DNA of 64,000 bases from Microbacterium sp. zg-Y625 (lineage in GTDB: Bacteria; Actinomycetota; Actinomycetes; Actinomycetales; Microbacteriaceae), in contig NZ_CP126740.1 of assembly GCF_030246925.1 (NCBI RefSeq), positions 1,364,001 through 1,428,000 on the forward strand. Reading direction: 5' to 3'. Numbering within the stretch: position 1 is the stretch's first letter; each line of letters opens with the position of its first letter. This document shows positions 18,025 through 27,855 of the stretch, piece by piece. The notes under the pieces were generated by a model, which did no database searches, had not been told where the DNA came from, and saw only the letters and a list, made by a program, of their open reading frames with translations. Position numbers and translations under genes: made by a program.

Positions 18025-19344
18025 TCAGTCGCCGAGGATCTTGCGGATCTTCTCCACGCGCGCGGCGATGTCGCGCTCGACGCCGCGCGCCGTGGGCTCG
18101 TAGTAGCGGCGGCCGCGCAGCTCGTCCGGCAGGTACTGCTGCGTCGCCACGCCCACGTCGAGGTCGTGCGGGTACACGTAGCCCTTGCCGTGGCCCAGGC
18201 GCTTGGCTCCCGGGTAGTGGGCGTCGCGCAGGTGCATCGGCACGCGCCCGAACCCGCCGGCGCGCACATCGGCGATCGCGGCATTGATGGCGTTGTACGC
18301 GGCGTTGGATTTGGCCGTCGTGGCCAGGTACGCCGTCGCTTCGGCGAGCGGGATGCGTCCCTCCGGCATCCCGATGAAGGCGACCGCGTCGGCAGCGGCG
18401 ACCGCGATCGTGAGCGCCTGCGGGTCTGCGAGGCCGATGTCTTCGGATGCCGAGATCACCAGGCGCCGGGCGATGAAGCGCGGGTCCTCCCCCGCTTCGA
18501 TCATGCGGGCGAGGTAATGCATGGCGGCATCCACGTCGGAGCCGCGGATCGACTTGATGAACGCGCTGATGACGTCGTAGTGCTCGTCGCCCTGCCGGTC
18601 GTAGCGCAGGAGCGCCCGGTCGACGGCCTGCGCGACGAGGTCCGCGGTGATCACGGGCGTGTCGTCGCCGGGGTCGGCCATGGATGCCGCGGCCTCGAGC
18701 GCGGTGAGTGCGCGGCGGGCGTCGCCCGAGGCCAGGCGGATGAGCGCGGCCCGGGCGTCGTCGTCGAGGGTGACGGCGCCGGCCAGTCCTCGTGGGTCGC
18801 TGACCGCGCGATCGATGAGCATGCCGAGGTCGTCGTCGGTGAGCGGCTGCAGCGTCAGCAGCAGCGAACGCGACAGCAGCGGCGAGATGACCGAGAACGA
18901 CGGGTTCTCGGTGGTCGCGGCGATGAGCACCACCCAGCCGTTCTCGACGCCGGGCAGCAGCGCGTCCTGCTGGGCTTTGGTGAAGCGGTGGATCTCGTCG
19001 AGGAAGAGGATGGTCGACTGCCCGTACATGTCGCGCTGGGTCAGCGCCTCCTGCATGACCTCGCGCACGTCTTTGACGCCCGCGGTCACGGCGGACAGCT
19101 CCACGAAGCGGCGGCCCGATGAGCGGGCGACGGCCTGGGCGAGCGTGGTCTTGCCGGTGCCGGGCGGTCCCCAGAGGATCACCGAGGTCGCGGCGACTCC
19201 CCGGGTCTCGGTCGAAGCGAGAGCGACCAGCGGCGAGCCGGGGCGCAGCAGGTGGCGCTGCCCCGCGACCTCGTCGAGCGAGACGGGCCGCATGCGCACG
19301 GGCAGGGGCGTCTGGCCCTGGAAGAGCGCCGCGGGGGTTGTCAC
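18025..19344 (-). CDS. rarA: Replication-associated recombination protein A (MgsA/WRNIP1 family)
   Basis: A 439-residue AAA+ ATPase that acts at stalled replication forks. The Walker [16 protein letters not shown] lies near residues 59-73, Walker [11 protein letters not shown] near 112-121, sensor 1 [11 protein letters not shown] near 137-147, and the clamp-loader-like C-terminal tetramerisation region contains [31 protein letters not shown]. MgsA-specific features include [20 protein letters not shown] at the start. The start is GTG with a TAGCCT box six bases upstream, so the transcript is probably leaderless. Confidence 0.95.
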   Translation of the reverse strand: MTTPAALFQGQTPLPVRMRPVSLDEVAGQRHLLRPGSPLVALASTETRGVAATSVILWGPPGTGKTTLAQAVARSSGRRFVELSAVTAGVKDVREVMQEALTQRDMYGQSTILFLDEIHRFTKAQQDALLPGVENGWVVLIAATTENPSFSVISPLLSRSLLLTLQPLTDDDLGMLIDRAVSDPRGLAGAVTLDDDARAALIRLASGDARRALTALEAAASMADPGDDTPVITADLVAQAVDRALLRYDRQGDEHYDVISAFIKSIRGSDVDAAMHYLARMIEAGEDPRFIARRLVISASEDIGLADPQALTIAVAAADAVAFIGMPEGRIPLAEATAYLATTAKSNAAYNAINAAIADVRAGGFGRVPMHLRDAHYPGAKRLGHGKGYVYPHDLDVGVATQQYLPDELRGRRYYEPTARGVERDIAARVEKIRKILGD

Positions 19345-19350
19345 CCTTCC

Positions 19351-19356
19351 AGGCTA
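19351..19356 (-). promoter_or_regulatory. -10 box, leaderless promoter of rarA
   Basis: TAGCCT on the minus strand lies exactly at -12 to -7 from the GTG at 19344. The GGAAGG that follows is too close to the start codon to serve as a ribosome site. Confidence 0.6.
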
Positions 19357-19415
19357 GCCGCGGCCACCGACCTCGGCGCGGCGGCGGCGTTTTGCGGCTC
19401 GCTTTCGCGGCCGCG

Positions 19416-19421
19416 TAGGCT
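19416..19421 (+). promoter_or_regulatory. -10 box upstream of the 103-residue protein
   Basis: TAGGCT with a TTGCGG -35 box 18 bases upstream (19392-19397). Start of transcription is expected near 19428, followed by a GGGAGG ribosome site at about 19451. Confidence 0.55.
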
Positions 19422-19460
19422 CGGCATCAACCCCGGGCACCCGGGATCGAGGGAGGTTCC

Positions 19461-19772
19461 GTGGCACCAGGGGCGAAGGGCCGTGACGACCGCGTCGCAC
19501 GAGAGCGCGCGCGGGTCTACCAGGCGCGCCTGGATTACCAGCGCGGGCGGCAGCGTCGACGCAGGCGCGACAACCTCGTCGCGGGGATCGCCGGGAGCGC
19601 GCTGCTGCTGGCCATCATCGGCGGACAGGTGCTGTATTACACGGCCGGTCCAGGTGTGCCGGAGCCCGAACCGACCCCCACGCCCACGCAGACCACACCG
19701 GCGCCCGATCTTCCGCTTCCCGACCCGGATGCCACAACGGACCCCGAACCCACACCGACCACCACCCCCTGA
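19461..19772 (+). CDS. Small single-pass membrane protein with a Pro/Thr-rich tail
   Basis: A 103-residue protein of unknown function. A strongly basic cytosolic segment (RQRRRRRDN near 30-38) precedes one membrane helix (LVAGIAGSALLLAIIGGQVLYYTAG near 39-63). An outside tail follows, made almost wholly of Pro, Thr and Asp. The topology rule (positive inside) puts the tail outside the cell. The GTG start follows a good GGGAGG site. It is divergent from rarA and 75 bases upstream of the DUF349 gene, which has its own promoter. Confidence 0.75.
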   Translation: MAPGAKGRDDRVARERARVYQARLDYQRGRQRRRRRDNLVAGIAGSALLLAIIGGQVLYYTAGPGVPEPEPTPTPTQTTPAPDLPLPDPDATTDPEPTPTTTP

Positions 19773-19791
19773 CCCGGGCCCCCTGCCGTAC

Positions 19792-19797
19792 TAGGCT
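19792..19797 (+). promoter_or_regulatory. -10 box upstream of the DUF349 gene
   Basis: TAGGCT in the 75-base gap, 51 bases before the GTG at 19848. A leader of about 44 bases would carry the GAGGAA ribosome site. Confidence 0.45.
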
Positions 19798-19847
19798 GTG
19801 AGCCGACCACCAGCGAAGGCGGCGCAAGCCGCGACGAGGAATATTCC

Positions 19848-21590
19848 GTGAACGCCGCAGCAGAGCCCACTCCCGACATGCCCGACACCGACGCGCCCGC
19901 TACGGGTGACGAGGTGGACGCCGTGATCCAGCCCACCGACGCGCCCGAAACCGCGCCCGCAGAGACGACGACGGATGCCGGTGACTCCGTCGAGGAGTCC
20001 GCCGCACCGGCGGAACCCGCCGAGTCGACCGCCCAGCCCGCCGAACCGGCTGAGCAGCCTGCCGACTCCCCGGAGTCGCCTGAGGAGCCCGAATCGACGG
20101 ACCAGGCGGAGCCGGCCGCGTCGCCGGAGCCCGCGGAACCGGCTGAGCCCGCCGAACCGGCAGCCGAGTCCGCCGAACCGGCCGAGCCCGCCGAACCGGC
20201 AGCAGAGTCCGGAGAGCCTGCCGAGCCCGCCGCCGACGCGACCCCGGCCCCGGCCAGCGACGCACCTGCACCTGCACCTGCACCTGCACCCGCGCCCGGC
20301 CCGCGCCCGCCGATGCCGCGGGCCCCGCAGGCCGCCGTGAAGCCCGTGCTCCCGACGGTCGCGCCGTCGGCATCGTGGGGGCGCGTCGACGACGACGGCA
20401 CCGTCTTCGTCCGCGAGGGCGACGACTGGCGTGCCGTCGGCCAGTACCCGGACGGCACGCCCGCCGAGGCGCTTGCCTACTTCGAGCGCAAGTTCACCGA
20501 TCTCGTCAGCGAGGTGACGCTGCTCGAGGTGCGCCACCGCCGCGGCGGCGCCAGCGCGGCCGACCTGCGCTCGGCCGTCGGGCTTGTGCGTGACAAGATC
20601 ACCGGCGCCATGGCCGTGGGCGATCTCGCCTCCCTCGCCGCCCGCGTGGAGGCGCTGGATGCCGAACTCGCGACGGCGTCCGAGACCGAGGTCGCCGCCG
20701 CCCGCGAGGCCGTGCAGCAGGCGATCGCCCACCGTACCGGTCTCGTGGAACAGGCCGAGGCGCTCGCGGCGCGCGACCCGAAGTCCGTGCAGTGGAAGCA
20801 GGCCACGAGCGAGATGACGTCGCTCTTCGACCAGTGGCAGGCCCACCAGCAGAACGGTCCCCGTCTGCCGAAGTCGACCGCGCAGCAGCTGTGGAAGCGT
20901 TTCCGCGACGCGCGTGGCACGGTCGACAAGCACCGCCGCGAGTTCTACGCGGAGCTCGACGAGACCCACAAGGCCGCGCGTGACCGCAAGACGCGCCTCG
21001 TCGAGCGCGCGGAAGCGCTCGCGCCCCGCGGTGAGGACGGCATCGCCGCATACCGCGACCTGCTCGACGAGTGGAAGAGCTCGGGCCGGGCCGGCAAGAA
21101 GGTCGACGACGCACTCTGGGCGCGGTTCAAGGCGGCCGGCGATGCGCTCTACGGCGCCCGCGCGGAACGTGAGAATGCGGACGCCGAGGCTTCCAAGGAG
21201 AAGATCGCCGCGCGCCGCGCTCTGCTGGTCGAAGCCGCGGCGGTTCCCGACGAGAAGGACATCGCGAAGGCGCGCCAGTTGCTCACCGGCATCCAGCGTC
21301 GTTGGGACGAGCTGGGTCGCATCTTCCCCCGCGAGGTCGAGCGCGCGCTGGATGACGACCTGCGCAAGATCGAGCAGTCGGTCAGCACCCGCGAGCAGGC
21401 CGATTGGAAGCGCAACAACCCCGAGACCAAGGCACGCGCCAACGACATGACGCGTCAGCTGCACGACGCGATCGAGAAGCTCGAGGCCGAGGTCGAAGCC
21501 GCCCGCGCCGCCGGCGATGCTCGGGCAGAGGCCGCCGCGACCGAGGCCCTGTCGGCCCGCAAGGCGTGGCTGTCCGCTCTGGGCGGCTGA
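19848..21590 (+). CDS. DUF349 domain protein with acidic Pro/Ala-rich N-terminus
   Basis: A 580-residue cytosolic protein. Residues 1-165 are low complexity, dominated by EPA, EPAEPA and APAP repeats. The rest is helical and carries repeated DUF349 units, each with a W-K or W-D segment (QWKQATSEMTSLFDQWQAH, LLDEWKSSGRAGKKVDDALWARFKAA, RRWDELGRIFPRE). DUF349 occurs in RNA- or stress-associated proteins of unclear role, so I assign no function. The GTG start has GAGGAA six bases upstream. A strong terminator follows. Confidence 0.85.
   Translation: MNAAAEPTPDMPDTDAPATGDEVDAVIQPTDAPETAPAETTTDAGDSVEESAAPAEPAESTAQPAEPAEQPADSPESPEEPESTDQAEPAASPEPAEPAEPAEPAAESAEPAEPAEPAAESGEPAEPAADATPAPASDAPAPAPAPAPAPGPRPPMPRAPQAAVKPVLPTVAPSASWGRVDDDGTVFVREGDDWRAVGQYPDGTPAEALAYFERKFTDLVSEVTLLEVRHRRGGASAADLRSAVGLVRDKITGAMAVGDLASLAARVEALDAELATASETEVAAAREAVQQAIAHRTGLVEQAEALAARDPKSVQWKQATSEMTSLFDQWQAHQQNGPRLPKSTAQQLWKRFRDARGTVDKHRREFYAELDETHKAARDRKTRLVERAEALAPRGEDGIAAYRDLLDEWKSSGRAGKKVDDALWARFKAAGDALYGARAERENADAEASKEKIAARRALLVEAAAVPDEKDIAKARQLLTGIQRRWDELGRIFPREVERALDDDLRKIEQSVSTREQADWKRNNPETKARANDMTRQLHDAIEKLEAEVEAARAAGDARAEAAATEALSARKAWLSALGG
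20262..20285 (+). repeat. Four tandem GCACCT hexamers in the DUF349 gene
   Basis: Four perfect copies of GCACCT encode Ala-Pro pairs, followed by degenerate copies. A 6-bp unit keeps the frame, so slippage would change the length of the linker without breaking the gene. Confidence 0.85.
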
Positions 21591-21611
21591 CCCGCTCTCC
21601 ACCGAGCATCG

Positions 21612-21641
21612 AAGGCCCCGACTGTCCACAGTCGGGGCCTT
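21612..21641 (+). terminator. Terminator after the DUF349 gene
   Basis: AAGGCCCCGACTG and CAGTCGGGGCCTT form a perfect stem with a very short loop, 21 bases past the stop codon. The T-run is only two bases long. Confidence 0.8.
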
Positions 21642-21683
21642 CGTGCATACGCGGCGCCGCCACGATGAGTGACGATGGGCCAC

Positions 21684-22280
21684 ATGCCGTCACCCTTCCT
21701 CTACTTCGCCGGCGGTCGCCTGTCGGCCGCCGAACTCGCGGCAGCGCGGCTGGACGGCGACCTCGTGGAGGTCGGCGAGGGCTACATGCCGGCGGATGCC
21801 GTTGAGACGCGGGAGCTGCGGGCGGCCTCGCTCGCGCCACTCGTGGGGCGCAGCCTGGCGGCGACCCACCTGAGCGCGGCGTGGGTGCACGGCGCGCTGG
21901 ACACGCCACCGGCACGGCACGCCGTACAGCGCGTCGTCACCCGTCGCCTGAGCCCGCCGCTCGACGCGCGGGTGCGCTACAGCGACGTGCGGCTGGATGC
22001 CGCCGACGCCGACGTGTTCGGCGGTGTCGCGGTCACCACTCCGACGCGCACCCTCGCCGACCTCGCGCGCTCACGCGACGCGGCCGACCGCGACGCGGCC
22101 CTGCGCCTGATGGCGATCGCGCCTCACCTGAGGGAGGCGGCGCTGGCGTGGCTGGCCGCAGCGGGGCCGGTCCCCGACAAGCGCGCGGCGGCGGCGTTCC
22201 TTCGGGAGCAGGTCGTCTCGAGTGCCCGGCCACCGCCGGGCACGGCCGCTCAGGACGAGGTGACCCGGTACACGTCGTAG
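21684..22280 (+). CDS. AbiEi-like (type IV antitoxin family) protein
   Basis: A 198-residue protein that resembles the C-terminal part of AbiEi-family antitoxins. The segment [18 protein letters not shown] is followed by a basic stretch and [18 protein letters not shown], the order seen in that family. AbiEi proteins are transcriptional repressors of AbiEii toxins, but no AbiEii nucleotidyltransferase gene lies nearby, so it would be an orphan. The start is uncertain: three ATGs occur at 21669, 21675 and 21684, and none has a clear ribosome site. Its last 31 bases overlap the 3' end of the ppGpp synthetase gene on the other strand. Confidence 0.6.
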   Translation: MPSPFLYFAGGRLSAAELAAARLDGDLVEVGEGYMPADAVETRELRAASLAPLVGRSLAATHLSAAWVHGALDTPPARHAVQRVVTRRLSPPLDARVRYSDVRLDAADADVFGGVAVTTPTRTLADLARSRDAADRDAALRLMAIAPHLREAALAWLAAAGPVPDKRAAAAFLREQVVSSARPPPGTAAQDEVTRYTS

Positions 22281-24502
22281 ACCGCGTCGATGCGCCGCAC
22301 CGCGTTGAGCACACGGTCCAGGTGCACGGTGTCGCCCATCTCGAACACGAACCGACTGATCGCCAGCCGGTCGTTCGTGGTCGAGACGCTCGCGGACAGG
22401 ATGTTCACGTGGTTCTCGCTCAGCACACGGGTGACGTCGCTGAGCAGTCCCGAGCGGTCGAGCGCCTCCACCTGGATGTGCACCAGGAAGATGCTCTTGC
22501 TCGTGGGCGCCCATTCCACCTCGATGAGGCGCTCCGGGTCGGCCATGAGTGCCTGCACGTTCGTGCAGTCGGCCCGGTGCACCGAGACGCCACTGCCACG
22601 GGTGACGAAGCCCACGATCTGGTCGCCCGGGACGGGGGTGCAGCACTTCGCGAGCTTCACGAGGATGTCGGGGGCGCCGCGCACGAGGATGCCGGAGTCG
22701 CCGCTGCGCGGCTGGCGCGTGCGCCCTACCTGCGGCAGGCTGATCGGCCCCGTGGCGGTGTCGTCGACGGCGCTGACGAGCGCCGTGACCTTCTCGAGCA
22801 CGGACTGGGTGGAGACGTGACCCTCGCCGACGGCGGCGTAGAGCGCAGAGACGTCCTCGTAGCGCAGCTGCTGCGCGACCTCCGAGAACGAGTCCTGGTT
22901 CATGAGGCGCTGCAGGGGCAGGTTCTGGCGGCGCATCGCGCGGGCGATGGCATCCTTCCCCTGCTCGATCGCCTCTTCGCGGCGCTCCTTGGTGAACCAG
23001 CCGCGGATCTTGCTGCGCGCGCGGGTGCTCTTGACGAAGGTCAGCCAGTCCTGGCTGGGTCCGGCGTCGGGGTTCTTCGAGGTGAACACCTCGACGACGT
23101 CGCCGCTTTTCAGCTCGGACTCCAGCGGAACCAGACGCCCGTTGACCTTGGCACCCATGGTGCGGTGCCCCACCTCGGTGTGCACGGCGTAGGCGAAGTC
23201 GACCGGGGTGGCCCCGGCGGTCAGGCCGATGACGCGACCCTTGGGGGTGAAGACGTAGACCTCTTTGGCGCCGATCTCGAACCGCAGCGAGTCGAGGAAC
23301 TCCCCCGGGTCGGCTGTCTCGGCCTGCCAGTCGGAGATGTGCGCCAGCCACGCCATGTCGGCGTCCACCGACTTGGCGTCGGTCTTGCCGCCGGCCATCT
23401 GCTCCTTGTACTTCCAGTGAGCAGCGACGCCGTACTCGGCCTGCTGGTGCATCTCGTGGGTGCGGATCTGGATCTCCACCGTGCGACCGCCCGGACCGAT
23501 GACGGTCGTGTGCAGCGACTGGTAGAGGTTGAACTTGGGTGTGGCGATGTAGTCCTTGAAACGCCCCGGGAGCGGCGTCCACCGGGCGTGCAGGGCGCCG
23601 AGTACGGCGTAGCAGTCACGCACCGTGTTGACGAGCACGCGGATGCCGATGAGGTCGTAGATGTCGTCGAACTCGCGACCGCGCACCACCATCTTCTGGT
23701 AGACGGAGTACAGCTGCTTGGGACGACCCATGATGCGGCCGCGGATGCGCAGCTCGCGCAGGTCGGCCTCGACCGCGTCGATGACGGACTGCACGTACTG
23801 CTCACGCTGCGGGGTGCGCTGGGTGACCAGGCTGTCGATCTCGGCGTAGAGCTTGGGATGCAGCACGGCGAACGACAGGTCCTCGAGCTCGGACTTGACC
23901 GCCTGGATGCCGAGGCGGTGTGCCAGGGGCGCGTAGATCTCGAGGGTCTCGGTGGCCTTCTTGGCGGCCTTCTCCGGCGGGACGAACCCCCAGGTGCGCG
24001 CGTTGTGCAGGCGGTCCGCCAGCTTGATCAGCAGCACCCGGATGTCGCGCGACATCGCCACGATCATCTTGCGCACCGTCTCGGCCTGCGCGGCGTCGCC
24101 GTACTTCACCTTGTCGAGCTTGGTGACCCCGTCCACCAGCATGGCGACCTCGTCGCCGAAGTCGGCGCTCAGCTGGTCGAGCCGGTAATCGGTGTCCTCC
24201 ACCGTGTCGTGCAGCAGCGCCGCGGCGATGGCGCGCGGCCCCAGGCCCAGATCGGCGAGGATCTGCGCGACGGCGAGCGGGTGGGTGATGTACGGCTCGC
24301 CGCTCTGGCGTTTCTGCCCCGCGTGCGCGCGGTCCGCCGCGGCGTACGCGCGCTCGATGATCGACAGGTCGCCCTTGGGGTGGTGCGTGCGCACCGTCCG
24401 CAGCAGCTTCTCGACATCGTCGCGCCGCGCGGCCCGCGAGAAGATGCGCGGGACGAGGCGGCGCAGCGACGATGTCTGGGCGGCGGGCACGGCCTCTGTC
24501 AT
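22250..24502 (-). CDS. relA: Bifunctional (p)ppGpp synthetase/hydrolase (Rel)
   Basis: Makes and degrades the stringent-response alarmone. The 750-residue protein is complete. The HD hydrolase has HDTVEDT near 98-104 and [13 protein letters not shown] near 157-169. The synthetase contains [18 protein letters not shown] near 267-284 and the [21 protein letters not shown] segment near 311-331; the RxKD form is the one reported for bifunctional rather than monofunctional enzymes. A TGS domain ([32 protein letters not shown]), a zinc-finger-like part with CCTPVPGD, and a C-terminal ACT domain follow. The ATG has a strong GGAGGTGAGC site. It lies after secF, 65 bases away. Confidence 0.97.
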   Translation of the reverse strand: MTEAVPAAQTSSLRRLVPRIFSRAARRDDVEKLLRTVRTHHPKGDLSIIERAYAAADRAHAGQKRQSGEPYITHPLAVAQILADLGLGPRAIAAALLHDTVEDTDYRLDQLSADFGDEVAMLVDGVTKLDKVKYGDAAQAETVRKMIVAMSRDIRVLLIKLADRLHNARTWGFVPPEKAAKKATETLEIYAPLAHRLGIQAVKSELEDLSFAVLHPKLYAEIDSLVTQRTPQREQYVQSVIDAVEADLRELRIRGRIMGRPKQLYSVYQKMVVRGREFDDIYDLIGIRVLVNTVRDCYAVLGALHARWTPLPGRFKDYIATPKFNLYQSLHTTVIGPGGRTVEIQIRTHEMHQQAEYGVAAHWKYKEQMAGGKTDAKSVDADMAWLAHISDWQAETADPGEFLDSLRFEIGAKEVYVFTPKGRVIGLTAGATPVDFAYAVHTEVGHRTMGAKVNGRLVPLESELKSGDVVEVFTSKNPDAGPSQDWLTFVKSTRARSKIRGWFTKERREEAIEQGKDAIARAMRRQNLPLQRLMNQDSFSEVAQQLRYEDVSALYAAVGEGHVSTQSVLEKVTALVSAVDDTATGPISLPQVGRTRQPRSGDSGILVRGAPDILVKLAKCCTPVPGDQIVGFVTRGSGVSVHRADCTNVQALMADPERLIEVEWAPTSKSIFLVHIQVEALDRSGLLSDVTRVLSENHVNILSASVSTTNDRLAISRFVFEMGDTVHLDRVLNAVRRIDAVYDVYRVTSS

Positions 24503-24532
24503 GCGCTCACCTCCGGTCGTTTCAACCCATCA

Positions 24533-24538
24533 ATTCTA
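24533..24538 (-). promoter_or_regulatory. -10 box of the relA promoter
   Basis: TAGAAT on the minus strand between secF and relA. It predicts a start near 24526 and a leader of about 24 bases that contains the GGAGGTGA site. Confidence 0.5.
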
Positions 24539-24567
24539 CGCCCGCCCCGCTGCGGGAAGCCGCCGCC

Positions 24568-25557
24568 TCAGGCGTCTGTCAGCGCCAGCTCGCGGGCGGT
24601 ACGGACCCGTGCATCGCGGGCCTTGATCGCCGGCTCGTTCTCCCGCAGCAGCGAGTAGAGCGGAGCGGCGACGAACACAGTGGAATACGCCGCGACGATC
24701 GTGCCGACGAAGATCGACAGCGAGATGTCGGTGAGCGTCTGCGCGCCCAGCCACAGCGCGCCGATGAAGAGGATGGCACCGGTGGGGAGGATCGCGACGA
24801 CCGTCGTGTTGATCGAGCGCACGAGCGTCTGGTTCACGGCGAGGTTCACCGACTCCCCGAACAGGCGGCCCGATATCTCGCCGTCCTCCTGCGTGTTCTC
24901 CCTGATCTTGTCGAACACGACCGTCGTGTCGTACAGGGCGTAGGAGAGGATCGTCAGGAACCCGATCACCGCCGCCGGCGAGATCTCGAAGCCGAAGAGG
25001 GCGTAGATGCCGATCGTGATGATGAGCACGTCGAGCAGGCCGATGATCGCGGCGGCCGACATCTTCCAGGTGCGGAAGTACAGCGCCAGGATCAGGAAGG
25101 TCAGCGCCAGGAAGATCGCGAGTCCCCACAGCGACTGACGGGTCACGTCCGCGCCCCATGCCGGTCCGATGTACGACGACGTCACCTCGGCGGGGGCCAC
25201 GCCGTACGCATCGGCGAGGGCGTTGGTCACCGCGACGGTCTCGGCATCCGTCATCTGGTCGGTCTGCACGCGGATGGCGTCGCCGCCCACCGTGGCGACC
25301 TTCGTCGTGGCGCCGGGTACGACCTCCTGCACCGCGTCGGTGGCGAGGGCCTGGTCGGTCTCGGCCACGTTCGAAACGGTGAACTGCGAGCCGCCGGTGA
25401 ACTCGATCGAGAACTGGATCGGCCGCAAGAGCGGCACGAGGGCCGCGCCGATCACGAGGACCGCGGCGAGGATGAACCACAGCCGCCGCTTCCCGACGAA
25501 CGGGAGCGAGAGCTTGCCCGTGTAGAGGTCGTTTCCGAAGTTGCGCATGGAGCCCAT
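24568..25557 (-). CDS. secF: Protein translocase subunit SecF
   Basis: Works with SecD to pull exported proteins out of the SecYEG channel using the proton gradient. The 329-residue protein has six membrane helices, starting with RLWFILAAVLVIGAALVPLL. After the first helix comes the periplasmic-type segment with SIEFTGGSQFTV. The family motif SYALYDTTVVFDKIRENTQ and VNQTLVRSINTTV follow. The ATG overlaps the secD stop by one base (TGATG) and has GGGGA upstream. The order yajC-secD-secF-relA is conserved in actinobacteria. Confidence 0.96.
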   Translation of the reverse strand: MGSMRNFGNDLYTGKLSLPFVGKRRLWFILAAVLVIGAALVPLLRPIQFSIEFTGGSQFTVSNVAETDQALATDAVQEVVPGATTKVATVGGDAIRVQTDQMTDAETVAVTNALADAYGVAPAEVTSSYIGPAWGADVTRQSLWGLAIFLALTFLILALYFRTWKMSAAAIIGLLDVLIITIGIYALFGFEISPAAVIGFLTILSYALYDTTVVFDKIRENTQEDGEISGRLFGESVNLAVNQTLVRSINTTVVAILPTGAILFIGALWLGAQTLTDISLSIFVGTIVAAYSTVFVAAPLYSLLRENEPAIKARDARVRTARELALTDA

Positions 25558-27284
25558 CAGTTGTCCCCATCCTTCATGGCGCTCGTCTTCGCGCCACGCT
25601 GGGCGGCGGCGAGTTCGGCCTGCTTGCGTTCGGCGATCGTCTGACGCCGTTCGGCCTCTCCCCTGGCGCGCGTCGCGCGCTTGCCCGCCGCGGTCTTGGA
25701 CGCGACGATCGGCGTGCGGAACTGTGCCCGTCCGCGGTAGACCGCGCCGAGGGCCGTCGGGTCGAGCCCGGACAGCGGGTGACCGGATCCGAAGAACCGC
25801 GTGCGGGCGAGCAGCTGCAGCACCGGGTGGGTGAACAGCACGAAGATCAGCACGTCGATGACGGTCGTGAGTCCCAGGGTGAAAGCGAAGCCCTTCACCG
25901 TCGAGTCGGCGAGGATGTACAGCACGACAGCGGCCAGCACGTTGATCGACTTCGAGATGTAGATCGTGCGCTTGGCGCGAGCCCAGCCGTCCTCGACGGC
26001 TCCCGTGATGCTCTTGCCGTCGCGCAGCTCGTCTCGGATGCGCTCGAAGTACACGATGAACGAGTCGGCGGTGAAGCCGATCGACACGATCACGCCGGCG
26101 ACGCCCGCCAGCGACAGGCGGAAGCCCATGCGCCAGGCCAGGATGCAGAGCGAGACGTACGTGAGCACGCCCATGACCACGAGCGACGCGATGATGATGA
26201 ATCCGAGGGCGCGATAGACGGCGACGGAGTACAGCGCGACCAGCAGCAGGCCGATGAGACCGGCGATGAGGCCGATCTGCAGCTGCTGCGAGCCCAGGGT
26301 CGCCGAGATCGTGCTGGAGCTCTGCACCTCGAAGCTGATCGGCAGAGCGCCGTACTTCAGCTGGTCGGCCAGCACCTGGGCGGACTCCTGCGTGAAGCTG
26401 CCGGTGATCTGCGGCTTGCCGTCGAGGATGACGGCGTTCATCGACGGCGCGGAGAGCACCGCACCATCGAGCACGAACGCGAACTGGTTGAGCGGCGGGG
26501 TCTGGTTGTAGAGGCGCTGGCTGATCTCGCCGAACTGCTTCGTGCCCTCGTTGTCGAACACCAGGTTGACCGCCCACTGGCCGTTCTGCTGCACGATGCC
26601 GTGGCTGGCGTCGGCGATCGACGAGCCGTCGAGTTCCACCGGTCCGAGGATGTACTTCACCGTCCCCGACGGGTCGCAGGTGATCAGCGGCTGGTCGGCG
26701 GGCGCGGATGCCGGGTCGTTCGCCGGGTCAGCGCAGTCGTAGGCGAGGTACGCGGCCTCGAGAGCCGGGGTGATCCAGGCCATGTCGCTGCCGCTGGTGG
26801 GCTCGGTCGAGGGAGTCGCCTGCAGCGACGGGTCCGGCTGCGGGTATGGCGTCTCGTTGCCGTCCTCGCCGATGAAGGTGTTCGCGGGGGCGCCGGTGGC
26901 CAGCACCGCACGCAGCTGCAGCTGTGCCGCCTGCTGGATGCGCTCGCGCGTGGCCTCGTCGGCCTCGCCAGGGATCTGCACGACGACGTTGCGGCCGCCC
27001 TCGGTGGTGACGTCCGCCTCGCCGACGCCCGACGCGTCCACGCGCTGACGCATGATCGTGACCGCCTGGTTCATCTGCTCGGCGCTGGGCTCGGCACCGT
27101 CTTCGGTCTGAGCCTCGAGCACGATCTGCGTGCCGCCCTGCAGGTCCAGCGCGAGTTCGGGGAGCCAGGAGCTCTGCTTGAAGACGTGGACGCCGAGCGC
27201 GTTGATGCCGAACAGGAGGGCGGTGATGACCAGGAGTCCGGTCAACGCGCGCCAGGCGTGCCGGACGGGGGTGGAAGTGGCCAC
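25557..27284 (-). CDS. secD: Protein translocase subunit SecD
   Basis: Partner of SecF in late protein export. The 575-residue chain has a first membrane helix (ALTGLLVITALLFGINALG near 13-31) and the D1 motif LALDLQGGTQIVLEA near 44-58. A large extracellular domain follows, with a Pro/Ser/Thr-rich insert around residues 145-170 that is common in actinobacteria. Five further helices include the pore motif SIGFTADSFIVYFERIRDELRDGKS. The C-terminal 70 residues form a basic, Ala-rich cytosolic tail. It lies 43 bases after yajC. Confidence 0.96.
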   Translation of the reverse strand: MATSTPVRHAWRALTGLLVITALLFGINALGVHVFKQSSWLPELALDLQGGTQIVLEAQTEDGAEPSAEQMNQAVTIMRQRVDASGVGEADVTTEGGRNVVVQIPGEADEATRERIQQAAQLQLRAVLATGAPANTFIGEDGNETPYPQPDPSLQATPSTEPTSGSDMAWITPALEAAYLAYDCADPANDPASAPADQPLITCDPSGTVKYILGPVELDGSSIADASHGIVQQNGQWAVNLVFDNEGTKQFGEISQRLYNQTPPLNQFAFVLDGAVLSAPSMNAVILDGKPQITGSFTQESAQVLADQLKYGALPISFEVQSSSTISATLGSQQLQIGLIAGLIGLLLVALYSVAVYRALGFIIIASLVVMGVLTYVSLCILAWRMGFRLSLAGVAGVIVSIGFTADSFIVYFERIRDELRDGKSITGAVEDGWARAKRTIYISKSINVLAAVVLYILADSTVKGFAFTLGLTTVIDVLIFVLFTHPVLQLLARTRFFGSGHPLSGLDPTALGAVYRGRAQFRTPIVASKTAAGKRATRARGEAERRQTIAERKQAELAAAQRGAKTSAMKDGDN

Positions 27285-27327
27285 GTGTGGTCAGCTTTCT
27301 CGCACGCCGCCGAAGCGGCGAGGCGGA

Positions 27328-27780
27328 TCAGGCCAGGGGCTTGGTGCCCGGGTCGGTGTCATTCGTTCCGCCCGACGCGCGCTTGCGGTCGTCGTCGAGG
27401 GAGGTGATGTCGCCGTCGGCGACGTCGGCGACGTACTCGTCCTCGGCGGTCTCGGCTTCGATGAGCTCGTCTTCGGTGACGACGCCCTCGGCCGGGTCGA
27501 CGATGCGCAGGATCGCCTGGCTGTGGACCTTGATGTCGACGCCCGGCGCGATTTCAACGATGGCCGGCTGGTCGAGGTTCTCGGGGTCGTAGGACACGAT
27601 CGTGCCGTAGAGGCCGCCCTGCAGGAGCACTTCGGCGCCGGGAACCGTCTGGCGCGCCTTCGCCTCCTGCTCGGCCTTCTGGCGCTGCATGCGACGGCGC
27701 GAGCTCCAGAACATGAAGACGAGCAGGGCGCCGAGCAGCAGGATGAGGCCGTACTCGGCGAAGAAGACAGCGAATTCCAT
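27328..27780 (-). CDS. yajC: Preprotein translocase subunit YajC
   Basis: Small accessory subunit of the SecDF complex. The 150-residue protein has one membrane helix (YGLILLLGALLVFMFWSSRRRMQRQK near 9-34) followed by the conserved VPGAEVLLQGGLYGTIVSYD and a strongly acidic tail. I chose ATG 27780, which starts directly before the helix. The frame is open 14 codons further, but those residues are not family-like. The ribosome site is poor (AAGGTGA about 12 bases upstream). Probably cotranscribed with ruvB, 75 bases upstream, and with secD. Confidence 0.94.
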   Translation of the reverse strand: MEFAVFFAEYGLILLLGALLVFMFWSSRRRMQRQKAEQEAKARQTVPGAEVLLQGGLYGTIVSYDPENLDQPAIVEIAPGVDIKVHSQAILRIVDPAEGVVTEDELIEAETAEDEYVADVADGDITSLDDDRKRASGGTNDTDPGTKPLA

Positions 27781-27855
27781 GGAGGTGAGGTCACCTTTCG
27801 GTTCGGGCATGCCGTAAGGCACCCCAGCAGAGGTTGCGGCGAAAGCCTTCAGCGA

